From RYN-230 sp963814645 (GTDB lineage: Bacteria > Actinomycetota > Actinomycetes > Streptosporangiales > Streptosporangiaceae), in contig CAWFDX010000002.1 of NCBI GenBank assembly GCA_963814645.1, forward strand, positions 423,666 to 487,665: a DNA stretch of 64,000 bases. The letters are read 5' to 3'. Position 1 is the first letter of the stretch. Every line of letters begins with the position of its first letter. Below, one piece after another: positions 41,851 to 50,252 of this stretch. The position numbers and the translations under genes were made by a program. The notes beneath the pieces are model-generated. The model saw nothing but the letters and a program-made list of their open reading frames with translations. It had not been told where the DNA came from and searched no databases.

Positions 41851-43119
41851 ACGAAGTCGGCGCAGAGTGTTGCGACTACACTACTTTCCGTGAGGTTTGG
41901 CCTTTGGCTGGCTGTGGCGGCCGTGCTCTTCGCCGCCGGTTGTTCGGCCGGCCCGGCCCCGGGTCACGCGGATCACCGCGGATCCGCTGTGACCGAGGTG
42001 CAATCCTCGGCCGCCGTCGCCACCGGGCGGGGGCCGGTCCCCCGGACGACGCTCCGGCACTGGGGCTCGCTGTTCGGCAACACCCCGGGCAATGTGGACA
42101 CGCTGTCCTCGCCAGACGAAGTAACGCTGCCCGGCACTGCGGCCCAGATCGGCACCTCGAACTCGACCGATTATGCGCTGCTGACCGACGGCAGCCTGTA
42201 CGCCTGGGGCCTGGGCAGCCAGGGTGAGCTGGGCGACGGCAGCCTGCGCAACTCGCTCAACGTGCCGGTGCAGGTGCACTTCCCGGCCGGGGTGCGGATC
42301 GCGTCCATCCCGGACGACGCGATGCCGTTCGACACCGGGCTGGCCGTGGACACCAACGGCAATGTCTGGGGCTGGGGCAACAATGGCGGGGGAGAGCTCT
42401 GCCTGGGCAATTCGAAGCTCTACGCCACCCCGGTCCGGCTACCGCTGACCGACGTAACCGCGGTGGCCGGGGCGAGCACGCACGCGCTGTACGACTCGGC
42501 GGGCACCGTCTACGCCTGCGGGCAGAACCTCGACGGCGACCTGGGCGACGGCAGCTGGCACAACACCAGAACGCCGGTCGCGGTGACCAAGTTCGACGGG
42601 CAGGACGTGGTCAAGCTGGTGGCGTCGTTCGCCAACTCGGGTGCGCTGCTGTCCAACGGGAAGTACTTCGACTGGGGCTACAACGGGGCCGGCCAGCTCG
42701 GCGACGGGATCACCGGCAAGGCATCGGACGTCCCGGTCCGGGTGCATCTGCCGCACCCGGTAGTCCGGGTGGCTCAGGGCGGGTCCATCTGGAACAACGG
42801 CCAGACGCTGGCCAAGCTGTCTACGGGCTCGCTGTGGGCCTGGGGCAACAACCGGGCCGGCCAGCTCGGTAACGGAAGACTGCACGGCAAGTCGCGCCCG
42901 GTCCGCTTCTACGCCCCGGCTGGGGTGCGGTACCGGAGCCTGGCCACGGGGTCGGCCACGTCCTACGCGGTGTCCAGCAAAGGGAACGTCTACGCGTGGG
43001 GAGTCAGCTACGAAGGCCAGCTCGGCGACGGGTTCCTGAACACCACGCTGACTCCGGTCCTGATCGCTACCGGGGCGAGCGCCATCTCGTCGACCGCCAA
43101 CAACGTGCTCATCAAGTAG
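41848..43119 (+). CDS. RCC1-repeat lipoprotein
   Basis: The 423-residue protein has a lipoprotein signal with lipobox FAAGC at about residue 32 and six RCC1-type propeller blades, each with the core W-G-x-N-x-x-G-(Q/E)-L-G-(D/N)-G: YAWGLGSQGELGDGS, WGWGNNGGGELCLGN, YACGQNLDGDLGDGS, FDWGYNGAGQLGDGI, WAWGNNRAGQLGNGR and YAWGVSYEGQLGDGF. It should form a seven- or six-bladed beta-propeller on the outer membrane face. Bacterial members are uncharacterised adhesion or binding proteins. GTG 41848 appears leaderless. Confidence 0.88.
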   Translation: MTKSAQSVATTLLSVRFGLWLAVAAVLFAAGCSAGPAPGHADHRGSAVTEVQSSAAVATGRGPVPRTTLRHWGSLFGNTPGNVDTLSSPDEVTLPGTAAQIGTSNSTDYALLTDGSLYAWGLGSQGELGDGSLRNSLNVPVQVHFPAGVRIASIPDDAMPFDTGLAVDTNGNVWGWGNNGGGELCLGNSKLYATPVRLPLTDVTAVAGASTHALYDSAGTVYACGQNLDGDLGDGSWHNTRTPVAVTKFDGQDVVKLVASFANSGALLSNGKYFDWGYNGAGQLGDGITGKASDVPVRVHLPHPVVRVAQGGSIWNNGQTLAKLSTGSLWAWGNNRAGQLGNGRLHGKSRPVRFYAPAGVRYRSLATGSATSYAVSSKGNVYAWGVSYEGQLGDGFLNTTLTPVLIATGASAISSTANNVLIK

Positions 43120-43227
43120 CCGGGTGAGGAGGGCGAGCGCCAGCAGGGGACTGCGTTCGCTTACCTTTTGGCCAGGTTTGCGCCGTCGCGGTTGCGCCGC
43201 GTCCGGCGCGGGGTGGAGAAGTGAGCG

Positions 43228-44370
43228 ATGGACGTCACCTATGGCGCGCACTATTCCGCGGGCGAGCTGTCACCAGCCGAACTGGACCGCTTCAGCACGT
43301 ACGATCTCCGCTTCCTGCTTCGCTACATCGGGTGGCCGGACAACCCGAAGTGCATCTCGCACTACCCGGGCGCATACCAGAAGCTGGCCGACAGCGGCCG
43401 GGTGGTGCTGCTCGTCGCCGAGCAGGGCAGGACTGACCCGGCGGGCGGGCACGACGCCGGTGTCGCGATGGCACAGCGGGCGCTGGACGACGCCGCATCG
43501 GTCGGCTACCCGGACACCCTGCCGATCTTCTTCTGCGCCGACGGCTGGCTGTCGTTAGCAGGCATCCCGGTGGACACCGCCATGTCTTACCTCGATGGCG
43601 CGGCCTCGGTGCTGGGTAAGCAGCGGATCGGCGGCTATGGGTTCCGGGACTTCATCCAGGCGGCCAAGGCGGGCGGGCACGCCGAATGGCTGTGGCTGTG
43701 CGGGTCCGCGCCGGACGATGGCGAACTGGCTCAGGGCTGGCCGCACCTCTACCAGTGGAATGGCGCCCACATTTACCCGGGCGGCCTGGAGGCCGACCTG
43801 AACTGGGCCTACCCCGGTGTGCTCGAAGTGCTGCGGGCGAACGGGCCGGCCCCCACCCAGTACCAGGTCCAGCCGGGTGAGCCCGGCCCCGCCGGGCCCG
43901 GCGAGCCGGACCGGCCGCCACACCCGCGCGACTCTGTAGCCAACGGCTCAGCGGCAAACGGCTCAGCTGCCAGCGGGTCAGCCGCACTCAGCACAGCCGC
44001 AATCGGTACAGCCGCGAGCGGCACGCCGGAGGCGGCGGCCGCCGAGGCGAAGCAGCATGCCGACGACGCCGCGAACTCGGCCGCCGACTCCAAGAAGCAG
44101 GCCGACGCCGCGCAGGCCGCGCTGGCCGGGGTGCAAGCGGCCGCGGCGGCCGAACCGGGCTGGATCTACGGGATGGTGATCGGAATCCTGGGCGCCGCGC
44201 TGCTGGCGCTGGTGGTGGCCATGGTCATCTCGTCGCTCACCGGGTCGCGCGTCGTCCCGGCCGACGTGGCCAGCGCGACGACGCTGATCCTGGGTGGCCT
44301 GATCGGCATCCTGGCCCCCACCCCGACCAAGAAGGGAGCAGGCTCGCGCGCTAAGCCACCGGCCAGCTAG
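43228..44370 (+). CDS. DUF1906 (glycoside-hydrolase-like) protein with C-terminal membrane anchor
   Basis: The 380-residue protein starts directly with the DUF1906 TIM-barrel domain, without a signal peptide: MDVTYGAHYSAGELSP, YDLRFLLRYIGWPDNPKCIS, VVLLVAEQGRTDPAGGHDAG, PIFFCADGWL, GKQRIGGYGFRDFI and HLYQWNGAHIYPGGLEADLN. A Gly/Ser/Ala linker and an Ala-rich coiled coil (EAKQHADDAANSAADSKKQA) follow, then two hydrophobic helices (GMVIGILGAALLALVVAMVI and a second near the end) and a basic tail. DUF1906 proteins such as Rv2525c act on cell-wall glycans; lack of a signal peptide here leaves the topology open. GGAG lies about 10 bases before ATG 43228. Confidence 0.85.
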   Translation: MDVTYGAHYSAGELSPAELDRFSTYDLRFLLRYIGWPDNPKCISHYPGAYQKLADSGRVVLLVAEQGRTDPAGGHDAGVAMAQRALDDAASVGYPDTLPIFFCADGWLSLAGIPVDTAMSYLDGAASVLGKQRIGGYGFRDFIQAAKAGGHAEWLWLCGSAPDDGELAQGWPHLYQWNGAHIYPGGLEADLNWAYPGVLEVLRANGPAPTQYQVQPGEPGPAGPGEPDRPPHPRDSVANGSAANGSAASGSAALSTAAIGTAASGTPEAAAAEAKQHADDAANSAADSKKQADAAQAALAGVQAAAAAEPGWIYGMVIGILGAALLALVVAMVISSLTGSRVVPADVASATTLILGGLIGILAPTPTKKGAGSRAKPPAS

Positions 44371-44402
44371 CCGAGGCCGCCCGACGGGCGGCGTAGCCTC
44401 GG
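44371..44402. terminator. Nested hairpin terminator after DUF1906
   Basis: CCGAGGC pairs with GCCTCGG, enclosing CCGCCCG/CGGGCGG, directly after the DUF1906 stop. The hairpin ends only seven bases before the next ATG (44410), so it may also act on the following gene. Confidence 0.6.
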
Positions 44403-44409
44403 ACGTGGG

Positions 44410-44913
44410 ATGACGATCTGGACCGTGGGCCACTCCAGGCACGAGCTGCCAGCGCTGCTCGCCGTGCTGGGCGGGCCCGGGATCGAGCTCGTCGCGGATA
44501 TCCGTTCGCAGCCGTTTTCCCGCTACAACCCGCAGTTCAACCGGGAGCGGTTCGGCGCGGCACTGTCCGAGGCTGGCCTGGGCTACCTCTTCCTGGGTAC
44601 GGAACTCGGCGGGCGGCCGCCGGAGCCGGAGTTCTACGACGGTGACGGGCATGTTCGCTACGGCGCGCTGGCCAGCACCGAGCGGTTTGCCGCCGGGCTG
44701 CGGCGGCTGCTGGCCGAGTCGGACCGGCAGCGGGTGGCCATGCTGTGCAGCGAGGAAGATCCGCGGCGCTGCCACCGGCGGCTGCTCGTGGCCCGGGTGC
44801 TGACCGCCCGGGGGATCCCGGTGCGGCACATCCGGGGCGACGGCAGCGTGGTCCGCGAGGAGGACCTCGGCCCGCTCCCGCAGCCGATGAGCCAGGGGAC
44901 TCTGTTCGGCTGA
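44410..44913 (+). CDS. DUF488 family protein
   Basis: The 167-residue protein has the DUF488 motifs: TIWTVGHSRHELPALLAVLG, LVADIRSQPFSRYNPQFNRE, GYLFLGTELGGRPPEPEFYD and AMLCSEEDPRRCHRRLLVAR with the conserved cysteines. The family is of unknown biochemical function, cytosolic and related to stress and nucleic-acid-associated contexts. Immediately downstream is a 15-bp tandem repeat overlapping the stop codon. ATG 44410 has GG(A)CGTGGG upstream only. Confidence 0.9.
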   Translation: MTIWTVGHSRHELPALLAVLGGPGIELVADIRSQPFSRYNPQFNRERFGAALSEAGLGYLFLGTELGGRPPEPEFYDGDGHVRYGALASTERFAAGLRRLLAESDRQRVAMLCSEEDPRRCHRRLLVARVLTARGIPVRHIRGDGSVVREEDLGPLPQPMSQGTLFG

Positions 44914-44945
44914 CCTCTGTTCGGCTGACCTCTGTTCGGCTGGGC
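44901..44945 (+). repeat. 15-bp tandem repeat across the DUF488 stop
   Basis: TCTGTTCGGCTGACC is repeated three times (third copy ending TGGGC). The first copy encodes the last residues LFG plus stop; copies two and three are untranslated. Confidence 0.85.
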
Positions 44946-45311
44946 TCAGACCGTCCAGTCCAGCTGGGGCTCCGGGATGGCCAGCTGCCGGCCGTAGGCC
45001 TGCGCCTCAGCCCGGCCCGTGGCATCACCGCGCGGGTAGCGGAAGATCCGGCCCGGGAACATCACGAAGCTCTCCGTCGGCGACTCGAAGTTCACATACC
45101 AGCCGGGCTGGTCAAGTGCGTCGGCGAAGGTCCTGGCGAGCTCATCGGCTCGCCCCTCGTCCGCGGTGAATTCAAGCGCGGTCCAGATGCCGGGCTGGTC
45201 GGCGGTGGCACCCGGCACCTGGTACCGGCTGATCTTGCGGACGGTCAGATTCAGGTCCGACAGGCTCGTCCCGACCCGGAGGCTCTCCGCGAGAAGCGTG
45301 CCTTCGATCAC
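44946..45311 (-). CDS. Hypothetical protein
   Basis: The 121-residue cytosolic product starts at GTG 45311 (MIEGTLLAESLRVG). It contains LTVRKISRYQVPGA, IWTALEFTADEGRADELART and GWYVNFESPTESFVMFPGRI, a regular alternation of strands and helices like a ferredoxin-like or dimeric barrel fold. I recall similar unnamed proteins in actinomycetes but no assigned function. It is divergent from the DUF885 gene, sharing a 75-bp control region. Confidence 0.75.
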   Translation of the reverse strand: MIEGTLLAESLRVGTSLSDLNLTVRKISRYQVPGATADQPGIWTALEFTADEGRADELARTFADALDQPGWYVNFESPTESFVMFPGRIFRYPRGDATGRAEAQAYGRQLAIPEPQLDWTV

Positions 45312-45373
45312 AGCCGAACGCTAGTACCCGCCACCGACAATCCGCGGCGCGCGGTGCCTGGTGTGCGGGTCTC

Positions 45374-45379
45374 TATAGT
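45374..45379 (+). promoter_or_regulatory. Minus-10 element for leaderless DUF885 mRNA
   Basis: TATAGT lies seven bases upstream of ATG 45387. No ribosome site precedes the ATG, so transcription probably starts at it. Confidence 0.5.
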
Positions 45380-45386
45380 CGGGCTC

Positions 45387-47039
45387 ATGCCTGATGCTGA
45401 TGCCGCGTTCGCCGCGCTCGCTCAGTCCACCGTGGACGGCTTGCTGGAGCGCCGCCCGGAACTCGCCACGCTGCTCGGCGAGCACGCGCACGACGACCGG
45501 CTCACCATCGGCACCGCCGCGCACTACGACGAGCTGGCCCGCTGGTGCGCGGACCGGTTCACCGAGACGGCCGCGGTGAACCTGGGGGAGCTGTCCGCCG
45601 AGTACCGGGTGGACGCGCAGATCCTGTTCGCGCAGCTGGAGCGGGTGCTGTTCGTCACCACGGAGCTGCGCGAGCACGAGTGGAACCCGATGCTGGCCAA
45701 CCCTGGCCGGGCCATCTACCTGCTGCTGGCCCGGGAGTTCGCGCCGCTGCCGAGCCGGCTGAGCAGCGTGGCCGGACGGCTGGCGGCGATCCCGGAGGCG
45801 CTGGCGGCGGCACGATCCATAGCGGCGGCCCGGCTGCCCCAGGTGCACCTGGAGACCGCGATCAGCCAGTTTGAGGGGACCGAGCGGCTGGTCGGGCCGG
45901 AGCTGGACCGCACCCTCGCCATCGCGCCGGACGGCGCGGTGCCAGCCGACCTGGCCGCGGCGCGGGCCGCGGCGCTGGACGCGATCGCGGAACATCGCCG
46001 CTGGCTGGAGCAGCGGCTGGCAGACGGTGCCCGTGAGCAGAACTTCCGTGATCCGCGGATCGGGCCGGAGCTGTTCGCCCGCAAGCTGTTCCACACCCTG
46101 GAGTCCGGCACGTCGCCGGACGAACTGCTGGCACGTGCCCTGGCTGACCTGGACGAGACGACAGTGCAGATCACCGAGACCGCGGCCCGGCTGGGGGCGG
46201 GAGGCGTCGGCCGGGTCTTGACCGAGCTGGCCGCGGACGCGCCCGACGACCGGACGATCCTCGGACTGGTCGGGCGGGACTATGACCAGGCACTGGCGTT
46301 CATCAGAGAACGTGGTTTCGTTACGGCGCGCGACGACGCCGTGGACATCATCGAGATGCCGGAGATCGACCGGGGCGTGGCCATCGCCTACTGTGACGCG
46401 CCAGGGCCGCTGGAGGCGGACGGGCAGCCTGCGTTCGTGGCCGTGTCGCCGACGCCGCGGGACTGGCCGGCCGACCGGGTCCGGTCCTTTTACCGTGAGT
46501 ACAACCGGCACATGGTGCAGGACCTCATGGTGCATGAGGCGTTGCCGGGGCACGTGCTGCAGCTGGCGCACGCCCGCCGGTTCCACGGTGGCACGCCGGT
46601 GCGGGCCGCGTTCTGGTCCGGGTCGTTCGTCGAGGGCTGGGCGGTGTACGCGGAGGAGCTGATGGTCCGGCACGGTTACCCGGGCGAGGGGAATCCCGAC
46701 GCACTGCGGATGCAGCAGCTCAAGATGCGGCTGCGCACGATCATCAACGCGATCCTGGACGTCCAGGTGCATTGCGGCGAGCTGACCGAGGCCGGCGCGA
46801 TGGCGCTGATGACCGGCCGCGGCTTCCAGGAAGAAGGCGAGGCGGCGGGCAAGTGGCGGCGCGCGCAGCTCACCGCCACCCAGCTGTCCACCTATTACAT
46901 GGGATACACCGAGGTCAGCGACCTGGTGGCCCGGCTGCGTGCGGCGCGGCCGGAGTGGGCCGAGCGGCGGCTGCACGACGAAGTGCTGGCGCACGGGTCA
47001 CCCGCGGTCCGGCACCTGCGGTCCCTGCTGCTGAGCTGA
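45387..47039 (+). CDS. DUF885 family metallopeptidase-like protein
   Basis: The 550-residue protein has the DUF885 zinc motif MVHEALPGHVLQLAHARR (HExxxGH) in the C-terminal half, with the downstream glutamate region FVEGWAVYAEELMV. The N-terminal half is helical (MPDADAAFAALAQSTVDGLL). It is cytosolic; members are distant relatives of M32/M3-type gluzincins with uncertain substrates. The open frame extends far upstream (to 44745), but that stretch is antisense to other genes; ATG 45387 with the TATAGT minus-10 is the better start. Confidence 0.9.
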   Translation: MPDADAAFAALAQSTVDGLLERRPELATLLGEHAHDDRLTIGTAAHYDELARWCADRFTETAAVNLGELSAEYRVDAQILFAQLERVLFVTTELREHEWNPMLANPGRAIYLLLAREFAPLPSRLSSVAGRLAAIPEALAAARSIAAARLPQVHLETAISQFEGTERLVGPELDRTLAIAPDGAVPADLAAARAAALDAIAEHRRWLEQRLADGAREQNFRDPRIGPELFARKLFHTLESGTSPDELLARALADLDETTVQITETAARLGAGGVGRVLTELAADAPDDRTILGLVGRDYDQALAFIRERGFVTARDDAVDIIEMPEIDRGVAIAYCDAPGPLEADGQPAFVAVSPTPRDWPADRVRSFYREYNRHMVQDLMVHEALPGHVLQLAHARRFHGGTPVRAAFWSGSFVEGWAVYAEELMVRHGYPGEGNPDALRMQQLKMRLRTIINAILDVQVHCGELTEAGAMALMTGRGFQEEGEAAGKWRRAQLTATQLSTYYMGYTEVSDLVARLRAARPEWAERRLHDEVLAHGSPAVRHLRSLLLS

Positions 47040-47068
47040 CCGTGCCCGCCCGCAGTCGGCCCGGCAGC

Positions 47069-47102
47069 GGCCCCGGCCAGCTGATACCCGCTGGCCGGGG
47101 CC
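47069..47102. terminator. Strong hairpin between convergent genes
   Basis: GGCCCCGGCCAGC (47069-47081) pairs perfectly with GCTGGCCGGGGCC (47090-47102) around an eight-base loop, between the DUF885 stop and the end of the convergent beta-helix gene. It is a likely bidirectional terminator. Confidence 0.8.
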
Positions 47103-47115
47103 CTAGCGTGGTTCC

Positions 47116-48399
47116 TCAGTGGCCGGCCGAGATCGGCTTGCGCACGTTGTGGAACGTGTTGGTGCCGAGCCCGAACGCCGTGACCGGCTTGCTCAGCCAG
47201 ATCCCGAAGTGGTTGTTGGAGATGTGGTTGTGTGCGACGACCACGGAGACCGGGGTGCCGCCGGAGAAGACCAGCACACCGGTGGTCTTCAGGTCCTTCG
47301 GCGAGGCCGGCGCGTCCAGCGTGTCGCCGTCGATGTTGTTGGTGCCGATCCGGTTTCCGATGATCTTGTTGCCACTGAGCAGCTCGAACTGCCCGGGCTT
47401 GATCGTGTGCGCGTGCATGGTCACGCCGGACAGCCCGTTCCCGGCGATGAAGTTGCCGATGACCAGGTTGTTGTACGACGCCGTGCCGGCCGTGGCGTTG
47501 GCGAACAGGACGCCCGCGCCGTCGCCCTTGAGGCCGTTGAACGTGACCACGTTGTGCGCGATGACGTTGTCGTAGACACCGGCCACACTCGGCTGCGGCT
47601 GGCCACTGGCGCTCAATGCCGCCGGGTTGTGCCCGGGCGCGGTGATCCCGCAGTCGGTCTCGTTGCGGGTGACGACGTTGTTCGCGATCAGGTTGTTGTG
47701 CGTCGGTCCGGTCTCGTCGGTGAGCAGCACCCCACCGGAGTTGTGCGCGATGAAATTGCCGTTCACCGTGGAGTTGGCCACGGCGATGAAGTGCACGCCC
47801 TCTCCGCAGTCACCGGGCTCGGAGCCCTGTGCCTGGCACTCGAAGTAGGTCGAGGCCGGTGGCACGCCACCGCCGAGGTCGTTGTGCACCACCGCGTTGT
47901 GCTTGATGGCGACGTTGCTGATGTCGCCGTGGATCCCGGCGGCCAGGATGCCCTCCCCCAGGGCGTTGGTGACCTGGAAGCCCTGGATGCTGACGTGCGA
48001 GCTGAGGATCACCACGCCCGCGAAGATGGTCAGCTTGCCGACATGCGGCACGTTCACCACCAGACTGGGCGTGACGCCCTGCTGGTTGATGGCCGCATGC
48101 AGCCCGACCAATGACACCGGCTTCTTGATGACGACCTGTTCGTGATAGGTCCCCGGGCAGACCACGACGGTTGACCAGGCCGGCGCCGCCTTGAGCCCGG
48201 CCGTGATCGTCGAGTACTTGGCCGAGTTACACGACTGGCCGGAGCCGGACGGGCTCGCGTTCTTGGCCACGAACACGGCCCCTTGATGTTGCCCGGCCGT
48301 GCTGGCTGCGGCCGGGCCGGCCTGGGCCAGCATCGCCCCCGCTACCAGCAGCGGCGTCAGCAGCGAGCCCGTGATCAGGCCAGCTTTAAGAGATCTCAT
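47116..48399 (-). CDS. Secreted right-handed parallel beta-helix protein
   Basis: The 427-residue protein has a signal peptide (MRSLKAGLITGSLLTPLLVA ... AAA). An N-terminal YSTITAGLKAAPAWSTVVVC-PGTYHEQVVI segment is like NosD/pectate-lyase_3 and right-handed beta-helix proteins. It is followed by coils rich in N-x-(I/V)-x-x-N: HNNLIANNVVTRN, YDNVIAHNVVTFNGL, YNNLVIGNFIAGNG and VVAHNHISNNHFGIWL. These proteins bind or cleave polysaccharides; no catalytic triad can be assigned. I chose ATG 48399 because the signal peptide begins there; the frame is open to 48543. Confidence 0.88.
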   Translation of the reverse strand: MRSLKAGLITGSLLTPLLVAGAMLAQAGPAAASTAGQHQGAVFVAKNASPSGSGQSCNSAKYSTITAGLKAAPAWSTVVVCPGTYHEQVVIKKPVSLVGLHAAINQQGVTPSLVVNVPHVGKLTIFAGVVILSSHVSIQGFQVTNALGEGILAAGIHGDISNVAIKHNAVVHNDLGGGVPPASTYFECQAQGSEPGDCGEGVHFIAVANSTVNGNFIAHNSGGVLLTDETGPTHNNLIANNVVTRNETDCGITAPGHNPAALSASGQPQPSVAGVYDNVIAHNVVTFNGLKGDGAGVLFANATAGTASYNNLVIGNFIAGNGLSGVTMHAHTIKPGQFELLSGNKIIGNRIGTNNIDGDTLDAPASPKDLKTTGVLVFSGGTPVSVVVAHNHISNNHFGIWLSKPVTAFGLGTNTFHNVRKPISAGH

Positions 48400-48712
48400 G
48401 TATTGCCCCCACCTTCCCCCTGGGCCGGGCCTGAGCAGCGGGTCCCGGGCCATCACCGGCCCGGCGCCAACGGCGCGCCCGGTGGTCGGCCAGCGGTCAG
48501 CACACCCCCAGGCCGACCGGATCCCCCCGCCCAAAGTCCTCATTTAAGCACATGAAGTAGTCAATGTCCGGTCACGTCCTAGTCAACGGGATGGTTAGGA
48601 ACCGAGCCCATGCCGTGCGCCGTAAGGGACACAAGCCCCTTGCGGCGGCCGCCCAGGACGGGCCAAGTTCTTCACGTAACGAGATGCCTATGCGGTGAAT
48701 GGAGCCCCAGCG

Positions 48713-49582
48713 ATGACGGATACACCGAACAGCCAGCCCAGTGCTCAGGCCGGCAGTCCGCAGGCCGCCAGTGCTCAGGCCGGCAGTCCGCAGGCCGCCA
48801 GTGTTCAGGGCGACGGTACCGATCACACCGAGACCGAGACGCACGGCTGGACGATCGACGTCCCCGATCATCCAGGGCGGCAGGACTCCCCGGAGTACGT
48901 GGCGGCCCGGCGCCAGATGAACGAGATCGCCGGCCAGGCCACCGGGTTGATCTACGGGCCCGGACCGTTCCAGGACCACCACGGTGGCGCGCTGTGGCTG
49001 AAGGACGCCCAGGGCTGGTTCATGGTCCGCAACTGTGCTGGCATCGAGTGGTCCGCCCAGTTTTGCGCGGACCCCAGCAAAGTTGATCTTCTGCGGCAGA
49101 ACGCCAAGCGGCTGTATGACCTGCTCGCGCCGGGGGTCAAGCAGGAACTGGACCCGGATGGCCTGCTGGACACGCCCATCACGGACGCCGATGGGATAGC
49201 GAAGTGGACTGACTCGATCTTCAACGCGGGGGTCCCGCTGCATCCCACGTTCCACACTGGCGTGCTGCCCGCTGGGGGCGTGCAGAATGCCGCGGCCGCG
49301 GACCCGGAGCCTGGTGGGGTGCATCACTACCCGACCCCGATCGCGGATATCCAGCTGTTCAAGCGGGACGACTTCCAGCTCTGGGTAACCGACGGCCAAG
49401 GGAACCCGGCCGCGGTGGCACCGCTCGCCCCGCGGGGCAGCGGGGACGGCCGCGTGCACGTGCTGTATGCCACGCCCGGTTCGCAGCTGGCCGCGCAGAA
49501 GAATACGGCCGAGCAGGCCGGCCAGCCGCTGATCCTCGGTGCAGCCCACCCCCTGGCCCTGCAGGCCTTCCGGAACCAGTAG
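48713..49582 (+). CDS. DUF6424 family protein
   Basis: The 289-residue protein starts with a low-complexity Ser/Ala/Gln/Gly segment encoded by a 30-bp repeat, then the DUF6424 domain: HGWTIDVPDHPGRQDSPEYV, FQDHHGGALWLKDAQGWFMV, NCAGIEWSAQFCADPSKVDL, TDADGIAKWTDSIFNAGVPL, HHYPTPIADIQLFKRDDFQL and GDGRVHVLYATPGSQLA. Function is unknown. ATG 48713 has GGAG eight bases upstream; ATG 48695 is possible. Confidence 0.88.
   Translation: MTDTPNSQPSAQAGSPQAASAQAGSPQAASVQGDGTDHTETETHGWTIDVPDHPGRQDSPEYVAARRQMNEIAGQATGLIYGPGPFQDHHGGALWLKDAQGWFMVRNCAGIEWSAQFCADPSKVDLLRQNAKRLYDLLAPGVKQELDPDGLLDTPITDADGIAKWTDSIFNAGVPLHPTFHTGVLPAGGVQNAAAADPEPGGVHHYPTPIADIQLFKRDDFQLWVTDGQGNPAAVAPLAPRGSGDGRVHVLYATPGSQLAAQKNTAEQAGQPLILGAAHPLALQAFRNQ
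48740..48809 (+). repeat. 30-bp in-frame tandem repeat
   Basis: The unit at 48740-48769 is repeated exactly at 48770-48799, followed by a 10-base third start. It encodes SAQAGSPQAA twice in the DUF6424 N-terminal tail. Slippage would change the tail in multiples of ten residues without frameshift. Confidence 0.9.
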
Positions 49583-49615
49583 GCCGCTGCCGGTCCCACC
49601 GGCCGGCTGCCTCTC

Positions 49616-49665
49616 GATGATCAAACGATTGGTGTCGCCCAGGCGACACCAATCGTTTGATCATC
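49616..49665. repeat. Perfect 24-bp palindrome, repeat copy 2 (REP-like)
   Basis: The 24 bases 49616-49639 are perfectly complementary to 49642-49665, with a two-base CA spacer. One arm is GATGATCAAACGATTGGTGT plus CGCC. It shares GCGACACCAATCG-TTGATCA with copy 1 at 15.19 kb (reverse orientation). It follows the DUF6424 stop by 33 bp and could also terminate that gene. Confidence 0.88.
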
Positions 49666-49901
49666 ATCGGAACATGACGTGGATGAGCTTCCCGCGGATG
49701 CCTTATTGTCACATCAGTACCAGCGGTAACGTCCGGGCAATTTGATCAGAAATTGCGTGCGAAATTTGCATGTTTTTTGGCTGAGTGGCGGCCCGTTGGA
49801 TTCGGCCGATAATAAATCTTTGTTTCGGCTCTGGTAACGCGGCGAGATGGCAGCGACAATATGGGTCCGATCGCATCCTGTCGAGCAAGGATTTTACGAT
49901 C
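49666..49901. other. Noncoding, lower-GC leader of the small-gene islet
   Basis: This 236-base stretch has no gene. It is clearly less GC-rich than the surroundings (runs such as GAAATTTGCATGTTTTTTGG near 49758 and ATAATAAATC near 49809). It contains the inverted repeat GCAATTT-GATCAG-AAATTGC (about 49738-49757). It may hold the promoter of the following small membrane-protein gene. Confidence 0.6.
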
Positions 49902-50228
49902 ATGAAGAAAGGCATCGTTGTCGCCGCGTTCCTGGGCCTGGCCTTTGCGGCCGGAAACACCGGGCGGCACAATGACACCGCTGCCAGTGCCCCTGCTCAT
50001 TCCACATCCACTCCGAGTCCCCAAGCAGCTAGTAAAAGCGACCCCGCAACCAACGGGCAAACAGATTCAAGTCCGCAGGTCGCAGCGGACCAGGCGATCA
50101 CCGTCACTAACGCACTGCCCGCATCAGCGCCACAAACGTTCGGCTGGCTGATCGCATTAGTGTGCACGGTCGCTCTCGTCGTAGCGGTAGCCACTGTTGT
50201 GCTGACCGCCGCCGCACTGCGCGGCTGA
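49902..50228 (+). CDS. Small membrane protein, unknown
   Basis: The 108-residue product starts MKKGIVVAAFLGLAFAAGNT, a short hydrophobic or signal-like segment, then a Ser/Thr/Pro/Gln linker of about 50 residues and a strong C-terminal helix (FGWLIALVCTVALVVAVATV). AAGGA lies about 11 bases before ATG 49902. Codon usage is less biased than in flanking genes. It has no recognised relatives. Confidence 0.55.
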   Translation: MKKGIVVAAFLGLAFAAGNTGRHNDTAASAPAHSTSTPSPQAASKSDPATNGQTDSSPQVAADQAITVTNALPASAPQTFGWLIALVCTVALVVAVATVVLTAAALRG

Positions 50229-50252
50229 GCACGGATTCCCTGGACGGTCTGG

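Noticed and set aside
44745..45386. Upstream extension of the DUF885 frame
   Set aside because: It overlaps DUF488 and the divergent hypothetical gene in other frames; a minus-10 element sits just before ATG 45387.
45321..46994. 557-codon minus-strand open frame
   Set aside because: Antisense to the DUF885 gene with its HEALPGH motif; composition is low-complexity Arg/Gln/Val.
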